64,000 nucleotides of DNA from Serendipita indica DSM 11827. Its lineage: Eukaryota > Basidiomycota > Agaricomycetes > Sebacinales > Serendipitaceae. Location of the stretch: assembly GCA_910890315.1 (NCBI GenBank), contig CAJVGD010000002.1, positions 2,294,001 through 2,358,000 of the forward strand. Reading direction: 5' to 3'. Positions 43,602 to 55,735 of the stretch are shown in pieces. A model generated the notes under the pieces. The model did no database searches and was not told the origin of the DNA. It was given only the letters and a program-made list of their open reading frames with translations. The position numbers and the translations under genes were made by a program. How positions within the stretch are numbered: the first letter of the stretch is position 1; each line of letters starts with the position of its first letter.

Positions 43602-46566
43602 ATGTCTCTCATTAGCGACCCAGAGTGAGCAGACTCTGGCTTCTTCCAGAAATATGCTTATGGTGCTCTACAGTTATATGATTCACCAGCTACGGCTGAC
43701 CTATCTGAGGACGGTAGAAGATCCATACGCAAGCCGTCTCCTCTCGTTCAATCAGCGACATCTGGAGAACCCATATGTGCTTGAAGCAGGACTAGCAGAT
43801 CCAGAACGTTGGCCTCAGCTCCTCATGCCCTCGACTCCAAAGCCCGCGCAGGTAGCACTTTCAGACAGCCCGTTGCTGGCGCGAGCGGTACAGAATTCGA
43901 ACAAGGACGACGCTCCACGATGGAACGGAGCAGGAGGAGGAACAGGTGGCGCTAGTTTAAAGTATACGACGACAATCATGGGACCCACTCGCACCGGAAT
44001 GGTTGGCATGCGCACAAATGGACGGCGATCCTCAAACTCGTCCAGCACTGGAGTAGAGAAACGAGCGAGGGGTGATAGTAATCCAGTCGTAAACGTACAG
44101 GAAGCATCGGGCCCGAGCAATAATGCCCCCGCACAAGAGTTACACAAGGCTGCGGGTACGCAGGAGATTGACCAAAGGCCACTGATAGCACCTCAATTTG
44201 CTAGAGGTGCCGAAATGGAACAGCGGCGGAAAGCTAGGATTCAGGCGCGGAACGCTCTTGCAGAGCTGAGAGCCGCCAATTCGCAGGCGTTAGGAAAGCC
44301 GGCTGAAAATACCACCATCGACGTAGAGCAAGAGGTCAGTAGCGAGTCGGATTCGGACAGTGACTTTGGAGACGTCGCTGTCGGGCCCGATGAAGAAATA
44401 GATCCGTGCGTACCGTTTAAACTCTGCACCCTACGGCTAACTCTTCGATAGCGAATTTGAAGGCCAAATTGTAAACTCGGCTGGCTCAGATGACGGATCG
44501 CTCCCGTCGACAGCGTCTGGTGTCTCGACGTCTTCAGGCTATCCAGTCCAAACGCGACCAGTACGAAAGCTGAGTCAAGCAGCAGAACAACGTCGACTGG
44601 GAACGCATACAGAAGAGCCATCTTCCGACGAGGGCAAAGCCTCGACCGCAATAGAAACCGATCGACCATCTCTCATACCAACCAAGGCCCGATCCGACGG
44701 CCAAGTCAATCCACCACATGCAGTTGAACCAATACGCCCTGGACACCGTACTCGCCCTCCAAGCTTTGATTCGACTCCCCGCGCGAGCATCTCGGGCAAA
44801 GTGGAACGGCCAGGCCATCAGTCGCAGCAGTCTATTGCACTGGATATATACTTTGCACGACGTCCTATACCTAAGAAACCGGCAAAATCGCCAACTTCTG
44901 CCCTTACAAAAATGCTTGTAGCACAGGAAGCGGTTACTGACAATCCCTTCACGGAGTTGTACGGCGCCATTGCTGGCAGAGGAGACATGCCTTCTACGAC
45001 ACTCAACATCTTCTTCCCCGAGTCAAAGAAGCCATTCTCTGCTGTAAAATTACGGTACGAAAAGATGCAACGGTCGAAGAAGTGATTGGTTTTGGGCTAT
45101 GGACCTATTGGGAGCAAAAGTTAGAGCCACCGCTGGATGAAGGACTCACCGAAAATGATCCTCGAAGATCTACGGTACTTTCTGCGGTGGGCTGGATATT
45201 GCGAATCGGAGAAGAGGATGGTGAAGTAGACGAAGATTTCCCAGGTATGGTGCATCATTATCGTTTCTTGCAGTCGTACTGAGATCCTTTAGCTCCTGAT
45301 CGCGCAGGGAGGATCTCCAAGTTTTCGTTCCCCGCGTTTGCCATTTGCAAGGCGACGAATGCTCAGAGTAAGGGGGCATCTTCTTATCGCTGAGGAGCTA
45401 ATCTCTCGTATAGTTCAACAGAATCGGGCTGCAGAAGCAAAGATTGTTCGTCGTCCATCGCGTCTTATGATAACCAAGAAGAAGGCTCCAGAACCAGCGG
45501 CAGCTCAAGCACCAAGCACAATAACCGGTGTTCCACCCCCAACAGGAGGACTCAGTGTGATACCTTCTATGGGGACTATACCACAGAACTTTGGTGTCTC
45601 ATCGTCTGTGGGAGGCGGCGCACATTCAGGGCCCCCTGTTTTCCTCCGCATTTGCGTTCCAGAAGACGCAGACGCTGTTCTGCGTTACACTACCATCAAT
45701 GTGTTCGTAAAAGTTGTCATACGCACGAAGCAGGCTGATGAATGCATTTACAGCACGTCTGATTGGTACATGGCGGACGTCCTAGAGCACATCTGCCGAA
45801 GGCGTAAGATCAAAGACCATCAGGACTATACACTCGTATCTGAGGGAAAGAAAATCGTCATACCAATGGACAGGACAGTTGCGAGTCTACAGGGAGAGAC
45901 GGAACTCTTGCTCGTCAAAAAGTCGTCCCTCGGGGAGGATTTCAAAGGGCCGGGACGTGCAACAGATCCTAATGGTACCTTTTTGTTTGCCGGCGGCACG
46001 GTGGCTGACTACTTGGCAGCGTCCATCTTTGCCAAGCGCATGTCTGAACTCCCAGGTCCTAGTACAGGGCCACCAATGGACTTTACAGATGCATATCAGG
46101 TGCGTATCTTGGCCATACGTCTACCATGCTGATCGCGGACTAGTCATGGGTGGTATATCGTAAACTGCCAGTCATGGTCGGAAGGCTCGAGCGTACGCTT
46201 GCCATTGACGGTGATCACATTCACGTAAGTATAAAATCGACATTACGCAATGTTTCTGAACATACTAGATCATGCCAACCGCCAAAGGATTCTTGGACAA
46301 TGTCAAGACGACATCGTACCGCATGAGTTCCATCCAAAGCATCCGTCGTTCAAAGAAATCCCACTCCAGTTTCAAGATTACAGTGGCGCAAGATGGACCA
46401 AGCAAGACTTATGAGTTTGAGGCAGAGAACGAGGCGACCGCTGGTACGTCTTCACATGCTCAGTAGTCTAACTGGTTAATGTTGCCGCAGAGATCATTGT
46501 TCAAAGGATCAAAGCGCTGATCAAGCCATTCCAACCGAAGCGAGCGAGCACCTTGCGTCGTCGCTA
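43602..46566 (+). CDS. SIN1: SIN1/Avo1-type TORC2 subunit
   Basis: The tiny first exon (MSLISDP) splices to DYMIHQLRLTYLRTVEDPYA, the conserved N-terminus of fungal SIN1 proteins. The CRIM domain follows: DIYFARRPIPKKPAKSPTSA, NPFTELYGAIAGRG, STTLNIFFPESKKPFSAVKL and TVRKDATVEEVIGFGLWTYW, ending in WILRIGEEDGEVDEDFP and FSFPAFAICKATNAQ. A Ras-binding-like segment (FVKVVIRTKQADECIYSTSD) follows. The C-terminal PH domain runs from YQ-SWVVYRKLPVMVGRLE through IMPTAKGFLDNVKTTSYRMS to FEAENEATAEIIVQRIKALI. SIN1 targets TORC2 to the plasma membrane and presents AGC-kinase substrates through CRIM. The middle Ser/Asp-rich linker holds probable phosphosites. Length about 850 aa is normal for basidiomycetes. 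Confidence 0.88.
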
Positions 46567-46647
46567 AATCATGTACAGAAGACATAACTTGTTACAGATA
46601 GACCCTTAGTGTATACATAGATCAGCAGTATTTAGTCTTGATCCTGA

Positions 46648-49600
46648 TCACCTTTTCCGACTCGATGTGCTCTGAGAGGTACTGGACGCAGCGAAGACAG
46701 AGGCAGGAACCTCTGACACGCGTTCGTAGAAGCACAGATACGCCTTGGCCGAGAGAACCTCTTCCAGCGTGGCAACTCGAACGATCTGGTCGCTTTGGAA
46801 TGACCAGCGCCTTTCGTTGCTGGGAGCCTCGCCTGAGGCCGAGTCGATGGGCGTAGCTGGCGGTAGGGCCGTGTATGCGACATAATGCCCGCCCAACTGT
46901 CCGGTGTCAGCTTACACATAGATTGATTATTGTAAACTAACCATGTTCCCGATATGTACCACGACTGCGGATAACCGGTACATAACTTGGTCTTCATATG
47001 CCCCTTTGTTGTCTTTGATCTTAGACGGACGAAGACCAAAATCCTCTCGTCGTGGCGCGATGAAGGGCTTTAGGTCAAGATATTCAGGGAACGCAATAAA
47101 GTCGTCGATTTTCTTCAACGACCCAAATAATGCCACAGGCATGCGAGTGACTTGTTGGAACCTTTTGAGGTCTAGGAAGCAGTCATTACTATGTAACGTT
47201 CTGCTAAGCATGACTTACGTATCACGAGGACTGGCGGAGGAACCGCGATCAGGTAGCGTTTATATGCCTTACGGAGCATGACTCTTTGTGACTTGGGGAT
47301 TGAAGGAGTCTTTAGCCGAACCTCTTTGGGCCTTGTCGAGACGTCAGAAGCGCTAGCTGTCGATACCGAATCAACGTCTGCATCAGCCGCAGCCGAGGAG
47401 CTCGATCGTCCAACGCTTCCATGTCTACTGGATACAGGCGTGAGATAGTTGGATGTAGTTGAACTCGAAGATGTAGCTGCATGATGTGAAGGCACTTGGG
47501 CCGACGACAAGAGCCCATTTGGTTCCAGTGGAGAAGTTGTAGAGATCGAGGGGATAGGAGGACCCTGATAGGAGCTACCTCCAAGGGATGTGCCGCTTTC
47601 TTGAGCAGAGGATGATAGTGGCTCACTCCGGGCAAGTGATGGGATGCTGGCTGGCTGTTTTGTCTCTGGTCTCCGGGTTGGCTCGTTTTCGGAATCGGAG
47701 TCGGAGTCGGAGGAGCTGGAAGATGATGCGGAGTTGCGACGCTTGCGCGAGACATAAGTAGGATTTGCCAATTTCCAACAGCGACTACAGCCGACCATGT
47801 TATCGCCTTCTAGAGATTCCACGGCTGTAAACTGCTTCAAACAATGTAAGAGGTGAGGTCCATGGGTGGGACCCAGCCTGAGCCAGCTGGCAGCCGCAGC
47901 AGTAATCGAGTCTCCATTAGGAGTACCCGATGAGCCTAAGCCACTTCGAAGGAGCTCTAGCGGGCTCTTGGGAGACGCAATTTCTGCCTTTATTCTTTTG
48001 AGATACGCAGCCTTCTGAGCCGCCTTTTGTCGACTCTTCGATTCTACATTCTGTGACTCTTCGCGTTCTCGGGATCTGCTCCGATCTCTCGACTTGGTTG
48101 GACCGAGCTGGATCGATACTCTCCGTAGTGAAGACGCGTCGTCGGACTTTGTTAGAGCAGCAAGTGTTGCCCTTTTACTCTCATCAGGATCGCTGTCAGA
48201 TCTACTATCAGACAGCTCCAAGCTGCGTCTTCTCTCCAAGGTTACGGGAGGCTCGAGTTCCGTCGTGGTCTTTCGGGGTGATGGAGGAGTCGATAGTGGT
48301 CGTGGAACGGATTTACCGGCTTGACGGGTAAACTTTTGCGCGAATGCCTTGAGACGGTTGCGCTAGATAAGTGTCAATCTCGGTGCCAGCAAGCGCATTG
48401 ACAATATGACCTTGGATTCTTTGTCCTCTTCAGACCTAATGGATAGAGAAAGATCCATAAAAGGCTCGTAGGTATGTGAGACCTATAAATGATATTCAAC
48501 ATATGTCGGCGATTGATCGAGACAAGACCGACGTGGTTACAGCTGGCGCAAATGAGCATACTCGCTAATTGTCCACCGAATACTTGATCCACAAATGGAA
48601 TCAAACGCTCATTCTCTGGTATGGGTTGTACTGGTGGATCTTGGGCAGGTTGTCCGCGGCGTCGTTTGACAGGAGGTGGTTGTCGCCTTTTGATCTCATC
48701 CAGCTCCTCCATGTACATACAGTCGAGAAGGTGTCGCAAGAACTCGTGAGCATCTTGTTGTTGGAACTACATAATCGGTCAGCATTGACGAAAGACGGAA
48801 TCGCGAGATACGGACATCCAAGTACTGGTCATACTTTCGACCGACACGGTTTCGGAGCTCCCTGTATGTTCGTCAGCCCGCGTGCGTTCAGTCGAAAACG
48901 GACCCACCCACCGAACGTTCATCGAAACCCTTTGACGAGCAGGGGTGGTGTCCCGGAGATGCCAGCCATGTTCCAATGTGCGTATAAAGGTCATGCATAT
49001 CTCCATGCCATCCACATGGCGTAACCGTTGCGGACCTCGCCCATTCCTGAGAGCTGGGCTCCGTTCGGGAAAAAGGCGGCCCACAAAGTCTGGTGGGATA
49101 GTGAACTCCACGATGTTTTCTAGAAGGCGCGTAGACATAAGCTGGACAGTGTGAGACAATAAGTCCCAAGGAAAAGGACAGAGAACAGACCCCTTGCAAC
49201 GTCGAGTTGAGGTAGCAAGAATTCCCCAGATTGAAGAGACCGGGGTTGAAATGTAGGCCCGCTATGCTGTTATTCGGCTTGCTTTTCTTGACGATAGTCT
49301 TCGAGATGTTTGGAGCGGCGGAGTTGACCTGCTTCGCACCCTTTTCTGGTTTAGTGTTGAGGACTTCCTTGACTGTTGCGTTCAGGCTCTCTAACGGATT
49401 CGGTCCGTTAGTGCCAGCTCGGTGGGCACGTCAGCTTGCCACTCACTCGGTGTCGCAGCCTCCGTCTGCAGATTGTCTTTGGAGGATTGCCCGTTGCTGG
49501 GTCGTGTAGGCGAGTTTGAAGATGCCTTATTCGTCTGAGCCTTTGATGGAGCTGAAGAGATTAGTCAGTCGATGAGCGCCAGAGCCAGCTGCGGGATGTA

Positions 49601-49745
49601 TGCCACAGGACAACGTACCATCATCGGCCGTGGCCACTGCAGCACGCTGAGAGGTCCCAGAACCGTTGATAGATGTTACTCGCGATTGCAGGGCATTACT
49701 CGTTATTTCTCCTCGACCAGACAATACATCGACGCCATTGGACAT
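46648..49745 (-). CDS. ubiquitin-specific protease, USP16/45-like, with large insertions
   Basis: ATG at 49745 (MSNGVDVLSGRGEITSNALQ). After a basic linker (VKKSKPNNSIAGLHF) comes the Cys box, NPGLFNLGNSCYLNSTLQ. Later exons give EFLRHLLDCMYMEELDEIKR, IPFVDQVFGGQLASMLICAS and CNHVSHTYEPFMDLSLS. Then a long Arg/Ser and Ser/Asp-rich insertion (about 48300-47300) embeds HCLKQFTAVESLEGDNMVGC and RCWKLANP, the fingers-subdomain pair seen in USP16/45. The C-terminal catalytic half is LKPFIAPRREDFGLRPS, YRLSAVVVHIGNM and then LGGHYVAYTALP with the catalytic His, ending AKAYLCFYERV. The Cys and His boxes are intact, so activity is expected. No N-terminal UBP zinc finger is visible. Ends 81 bp from the convergent SIN1 stop. 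Confidence 0.82.
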
Positions 49746-49908
49746 CGCGGACGTGGTGCGGATCCGTCGAATAGAGACTAGAACGCGACGAAGATGACTT
49801 GAGAGTATTAATTAGTATTTTTTAGGAATTGTTTCTCTCTTTCGGGCCCGAAATCGAGGACTTCGTCGAGGACAGACGCGCACTGCAACCTTGAATCCAA
49901 CCAAACCT

Positions 49909-52900
49909 ATGCCGCCGTCGAAGCCTGCACCATTGCCCCCCAAAGAGGCGGCTCTCTTCAAAACTCTCCTGGTTTGCGCGTTGCGATACGTGATAACTGC
50001 GTGATGGCTGATTCGTCTCGCCTCTAGTCCCAGTACGAGTCGCGGCAACTCAAAAAGGCGATCAAGACCGCAGATCAAATCTTGAAGAAAGTAGGAGACC
50101 ATGGAGGTATGCGCGACTTGAGAGCACTCTACGACATTCTCTTACTCGGTTGGAAGAAACTATTTCCATGAAGGGCCTCGTCCTCTCATACCAGGGCAAG
50201 CGTGAGGAGGGGATGGAGCTCGTCAAGAAGGGTCTCCGGCTCGATCTCTCTTCACACATTTGTTGGCATGTGTGCGGCCTGGTGCACAAGCAGGACAAGA
50301 ACTATGATGAAGCCCTAAAGTGCTACGCCCAGGCACTCAAATATGACCCGGTGGGTTGTTGATCCTATATTTTTTCCAGAGTGTTGACGTCCTGTGACAG
50401 GCCAATATGAACATTCTTCGCGATGCTGCGAACCTGCAAGCGCAATTACGTCTATTCGACGGGCTAGAGAACTCACGTCTCACAATCCTCAAACTACGGA
50501 TGAACCTCAAGCAGAATTGGGTTGCACTTGCTGTTGCATACGCGTTGAATGGGAATTGGAAAGCAGCCCAGAGTCTCCTCGATGAATTGCTCACTTTGGT
50601 CAAGGTATGTCCCGGCTTTATTTTACGTACTGAGACTGATTTTCTACAAAAGGAAGTCCCCGCCCATGATAACGAGTACTCTGAACTGCTTTTGTTCTAT
50701 CTTACGGTACTAGAGCGAAATCAAGAGTATGGAGAAGCTCTCAAGAAGCTTTCAGACTATACAGAGGCAAAGAAAATCGTTGACAATATGCATGCCGCCA
50801 TCATACGGCCGCGATTACTCCAGAAGCTTTCCCGCACCGAAGAGGCCCTCGCAGAGTACAAGGTTCTCATTGCCCGCAACCCCGACTGCTATGAGTTCTA
50901 CCGACTCTATTTAGAGTGCCTTGGACTCTCTCTAGGTTTGTTTGATTCTGTACATTTCCTGGCAGCTGACTATTTGGTTTTATATAGACGAGCCCTCTGA
51001 AAAGGTGATCGAAGAACTCGAAGCTTTTGCATCGGAATTTCCTACGGCCCTTGTTCCTCGGCGATTGCTACTGACCGTGACGACCGACGAGCGGTTCCAA
51101 TCTCTGGCCAAGGAGTATGTTATCCGTGGACTGAAAAAGAATATCCCATCGCTCTTTGTGGACCTCAAACCGCTCTACAAAGATGACGCAAAGCGATCAA
51201 CCATTCAAGCCATTGTCGAGGAGTATCACGCCGGACTAGAGAAAGAAAGCTCGTCCACGGAACCTGGTAGCGTGCATTTGCTCGATTTTTTGATATACCT
51301 AATGGTGCTGTAGACCGAGATTCTCCAACAACCTATGTGTGGACACTATATTACCTTGGCCTGCATTACTCTAGTTGTGGTGACTTCCAACGAGCGGACG
51401 AGATATTCAATACTGCTCTCCAACATACACCGACACTACCAGAGCTGTACATGGCCAAGGCACGAAACCTCAAGCGAGCTGGAGATCTTGTTGGGGCTGT
51501 CGCCATGATGGACGCTGCCGTAGAGCTGGATGGTCAGGACAGATTCCTCAACACAAAATGTGCCACCTATCATCTGCGAAATGGAGAAGTAGAAGAGGCA
51601 CAAAGGCTCTTTGGGCTTTTCACCAAAAAAGACGCTACCTCTCCGGGCAAGGACCTCGAGGACATGCAGAGCTTCAAGTTTCTGTTAGAGGATGGACAGG
51701 CACACCTAAAAATCAACCGACTCGCACTGGCCTTGAAACGCTTCAGAACCATCGAACGGGTATGCTCGTCTATATCATCTTTAGTTTACTGACCATTTTT
51801 AGATCTTCTCAGATTTGCATGAAGACCAGTTTGACTTCCACAGCTTTTGCATACGAAGGTTCACTTTGAACATCTACTTTGAGTAAGAGAGTGGCTTTAG
51901 AACTCGAGACACAACGCTTACATCGCCAAGCATTATCCAATGGGACGATAGACTTCGATGGCATCCTATCTTTGTCCGTGCGATCGTCAACGCTGCAAAT
52001 GTGAGTTTATTCGCGGAGTTTAAACAGGGCCTGAGACCAGGGACAGATCTACATTCGCCTATTCGACACCCCAGGCCTCGCGGCTGAACAAACTGCACCA
52101 TGTACGTTAATTTTCACCATCGAGTTCTCCAGTGACATTATGGCCCCAGTACCCCAACCCGAAGAAGTCAAACAGTCCAAAAAGCAGGCGAAGAAGGCAA
52201 AGATGAAGGCTGCAGAAGAGGCTAAAAAGGGTATGGTTGGTTTACTACATCGAACAACAGTACTAATCCACTGTAGCGGCGGCGGAGAAAGAAAAGGAGA
52301 ATGAAGAAGTTCTCCCGGCGTTCAAAGATGATGATCCAGACGGGCACAAGGCCATTAGCGTCGAAGACCCGTTGGAACAGGCAGCCAATCTTCTCCAACC
52401 TTTCGCTGCACGCAATCATGATCTACTAGACGTATGGCTCGTGACCTACGACGTTGCTATACGTCGAAGTGAGTGTATTTCACTGCGCACGAGGTGGTTC
52501 ATACTGAATCCGATACAGAAAAGGTCTTGCAAGCGTTGAGAGCGCTGGAAGCTGCGAAACGAATAAATCCGACAAGCCCACAGTTACACTATCGGTTGAT
52601 CGACTTCCAGCTAGCAGGTTTGTCGACGTTTGATAATTTGGTGATGAAACTCAGTTTCTTCAGCTCCTGGTTTAGCAGAAGGCATGGAGACTGTAGAGGC
52701 GGTTCTCCTAAAGGACGGCCTAGCAAAACTCGCGCCTGGCGAGCAACCACCTACACTACAGAATTCGCAGTACCTTCAGGAGCACTCTTCAGATGCAGCT
52801 GCAGTAATAGCTGTCGCCCGAGCAGCCCATAAAATAGGGTCCTCAGAAGAGACGGAGGCCCACCTCTTCACGCTTTTAGCGGATCAGATTTCCCTAAACC

Positions 52901-53180
52901 CCCAGGTGAGGTGCATCCAATTTGTCGTCTCTTCGATCTGACTGCGCTTTAGCACGGTTTAGAGGCCCTCAAATTGCTCGAGGACATCAAATCTACAAGG
53001 GTGGATGAGTTTAGAGACGGCTGCAAGAAGAAGTTGCCTCTTTCTACTGTGTTCCTACCTTCAGAGGAACTTGAAGCACTACGAAAGAAGTACAAGACCT
53101 CGGAGACCAATGACGGGCCGGAGAATTCACAAGAAAAGGATCAGAATGACGCCCTTCTCATCGAGCCATCGAGTACATAG
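49909..53180 (+). CDS. NAA15: NatA N-acetyltransferase auxiliary subunit NAA15 (Nat1)
   Basis: ATG at 49909 ([20 protein letters not shown]). Exon joins give [19 protein letters not shown] and [20 protein letters not shown], then [20 protein letters not shown] and [18 protein letters not shown]. These are the TPR ladder of NAA15. Further hallmarks are [27 protein letters not shown] and [20 protein letters not shown], then [20 protein letters not shown] and [21 protein letters not shown] Lys-rich helix ([20 protein letters not shown]) precedes [23 protein letters not shown]15 anchors the catalytic NAA10 at the ribosome and shapes the NatA active site. Many introns of about 50 bp. The start is set by the short first exon, whose phase fits exon 2. 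Confidence 0.9.
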
Positions 53181-53378
53181 CCTCGCTAGCGATTTAGGCT
53201 GTTTTGGTTGATTCACGTTGGGTTGGTTCACGGAGCGTGTATCTGATTGTGAGACTGGTCCTATCAGCTCGACCCGCACAAGAGTCTGACTGACCTTGGG
53301 AATGATACTGGTATAAATTAGCATTCATTTCCGGCCGCCCCAATGAGACAAAGGCAGCAATGAATTTTGGTTTGACCT

Positions 53379-54047
53379 TTGGAGTCATCACAGATTTATT
53401 TCTACGACCCCGTTCCCTTGTCTCCAGCAACCGAGCTCATTCCAACCCGGAGTTCGCCACCTTGGATATTTCCACGAGACATTTACAACAAAATACCGCA
53501 ACGGTCATATTCCAAACCAACCGATTGTGGCACAATGGAGCGTTCAACCTGCAAGCATCAAAATCCTTTGGGCCCGAGAGAGGCTGGGGACGCTACTGGT
53601 AAGATCACACTATTCTTCGATCCATACACTCAGCCGTGGCATACAGACGGGTTTCAAGCCAGCGGCCGCCCCTTTGTGTCTTTGCTCACCAGCCAGCCAG
53701 ACTCTGCGAGTGGAGATGAATATGCCGTCAACGTACAGAGATTATTAATTCTCGCACGACCGAGCATACATCACCACATAGTGAATCTGGAGAAGCCCTT
53801 TGCCGAACTGGCTCCTGAACCTTCGGAACCAATTCAGGAGTCAGGGTTTGCAGACGGAGATTCGCGTCACATCCTCAGTTCATCATCTCCTTCTGACAAA
53901 TCATGCCTTGGTGTGTCTGGAGCGGCATATTCTAGCGTCGATCAACGTTCGGACCCGCTCTCATGGTGGCTGACACGTTTATTGGGAGCTACTGTGATTC
54001 TTGTTGCTTCATTCTATCTGTATTCCTGCAGGAAATTCTGTGTATAA
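53379..54047 (+). CDS. unknown protein with C-terminal membrane anchor
   Basis: An open frame of about 220 codons with a protein-like C-terminal half. It contains KITLFFDPYTQPWHTDGFQ and EPFAELAPEPSEPIQESG-like acidic Pro-rich sequence. It ends in a single hydrophobic helix (LLGATVILVASFYLYSC) with a short basic tail (RKFCV), typical of tail-anchored proteins. The frame lacks an ATG before 53536. A first exon starting at ATG 53360 (MNFGLTFGVIT) and spliced at catcacag would supply one, so the 5' end is uncertain. No family recognised. It converges with the S1/P1 nuclease gene 35 bp away. Confidence 0.45.
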   Translation: MESSQIYFYDPVPLSPATELIPTRSSPPWIFPRDIYNKIPQRSYSKPTDCGTMERSTCKHQNPLGPREAGDATGKITLFFDPYTQPWHTDGFQASGRPFVSLLTSQPDSASGDEYAVNVQRLLILARPSIHHHIVNLEKPFAELAPEPSEPIQESGFADGDSRHILSSSSPSDKSCLGVSGAAYSSVDQRSDPLSWWLTRLLGATVILVASFYLYSCRKFCV

Positions 54048-54082
54048 GACACGATATGAACCCGAATACTAGCATGGATCGA

Positions 54083-55536
54083 TCACAAACTGATGTTGTT
54101 GATATATAGGGGAAGGCCAGATCGTCTTGCCTCCTCAGGAGCGAACAAGCCGTTCAAGACGGCTGCAGTCCGAATGCCACCCTGTGCTAAAAGCTTCTCC
54201 AGGATACGAAGTTTGCGAATCTTTCCAGCATACTTTGGGGTATCCAGCTCGTATGCTTGATGGGTTTCATTTGAGCCTGGTGCCCAATCGAGCTCAGGAG
54301 GGAAGATGACTTTGCAGTTCAGCGCTGCGGTGGGCTTTGCCCAATGGTATGGGCAGACAAAGTCATTGTCCCACCTAGCTGGATCGCTTTCTTGCCCAAA
54401 GCGAAGTTGATCCACGTGCTGGTTGGACAGTGCTGAAGGGCACGAAATCCACTCCTCTAGGTCATCTTTCCACTCTTGCATCAACCCTTCCCAGACAATT
54501 GAACGGATATATGGATCGTAAATTGTTCCTCTGAGGCTGTCTTCGATGCCATCGGCTGGGTACGGCAATGGTCTTGAGTAATTACTCGGGGTGGAGAGAA
54601 TACCATTCGATATGAGGCGAGAGTCCCATACCGAGTGAAAGTCTGTCAATTTTATTAGTGAAATAAGGTGAAAGAGTGTCACGAACTCGTCATTCTTCGA
54701 TGGAAGTGAACTTTGACTACAATTGTGAGCTGAATATGGTAGTAAGCCCTGCAAATGACATACTCTCGTTTCCTCCTCGTTCCCTTGCTGTCAAATGCAG
54801 AGGCTGGTGAACTTTTGGACAGTTCAGCCAGAAAGTTCTCGGAAGACAGAAAGAGTACTCACGATCTCCAAGGAAGTGAATAACATACTTGAGGCTCTCA
54901 GATACCCTCTCAAAGCCATCTTGGTTGACACCAGATGCGGTATAGTCACGAAGGATTCTTGTAGTATTGGCGATCCCAGCAAGGACGTTTACCCCGTCTC
55001 GTCCTTCCCATCCATCCTGTCCAAACATGCACGTGCTTGGTGGCCAATCGTGAATGCCACCTATAGGGGGACGGTTTGTAAACGCGCGCACAGTGCCAAA
55101 TTTTCATACCAACGTAGTGGAATCCTGAAGCCCAGCGATATTGCGGCAGACCTCTCACCCTGTCGGCATTGGTTCGAGGTCAGCATTAGTTTGAAGTATC
55201 ACAAGTCTCTCACCTGTCAGCCCACGTAGCTATGGGTGCAAGGTGACTATGCTCTATTAGTATGGTTGATTGGTAGGGAGAGAAAGGCTAGTTCACCATG
55301 GTTCCTTTGGAGGCGTATAAGGATATACTATGGCGCATATCTGAGGCAGGACTGATGGGTGAAGATACATTTGAGCAATAGTCGCTGTCATTTCATGGCC
55401 TAAGTGGGTATTTAGCACGACACGGACTGTTCAACATCATGTTGGACGTACCGACAGCGCCCCAAGCATATACTTGAGCGGTATTGGTTACGAATGTAAA
55501 AATATAGGCACTAAAGCTCGCGTATCTGATGCGCAT
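54083..55536 (-). CDS. secreted S1/P1-type nuclease
   Basis: ATG at 55536 encodes a signal peptide (MRIRYASFSAYIFTFVTNTA) and then QVYA-WGAVG. Cutting before Trp leaves the N-terminal W whose amino group and carbonyl bind zinc in this family. The next exons give HEMTATIAQMYLHPSVLPQI, then WADRVR and AGIANTTRILRDYT. Zinc-site motifs follow: YVIHFLGD, HQPLHLTARERGGNE and DFHSVWDSRLI. The C-terminal half is DSLRGTIYDPYIRSIVWEGL, VCPYHWAKPTAALNCKVIFP, ELDTPKYAGKI and LAQGGIRTAAVLNGLFAP. The enzyme is a zinc-dependent single-strand nuclease and 3'-nucleotidase acting outside the cell or in the vacuole. Exons are short, with seven or more introns. The tail ends GLPLYINNISL, slightly longer than in P1. 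Confidence 0.85.
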
Positions 55537-55735
55537 TTCGACGGCGACAATATTGAGCCGGAGGGGGAAGGTCCAAGCGCTGGATCAACAGAACCGAATG
55601 CGAGACGACGATGAATACTGATGAATGAGTATCGCGACTTATAAATATTCTTGCGTCTGCCAACTCGCATGTTGATTATTACAGCCACAGCCTGTTCGAG
55701 TCTGAACTCCTCCGCGATCTGGGCCTCTCTCAATA

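Noticed and set aside
53194-53430. Minus-strand open frames between NAA15 and the tail-anchored protein gene
   Set aside because: Short, Arg/Ser/Gln-rich, and overlapping the presumed promoter of the plus-strand gene.
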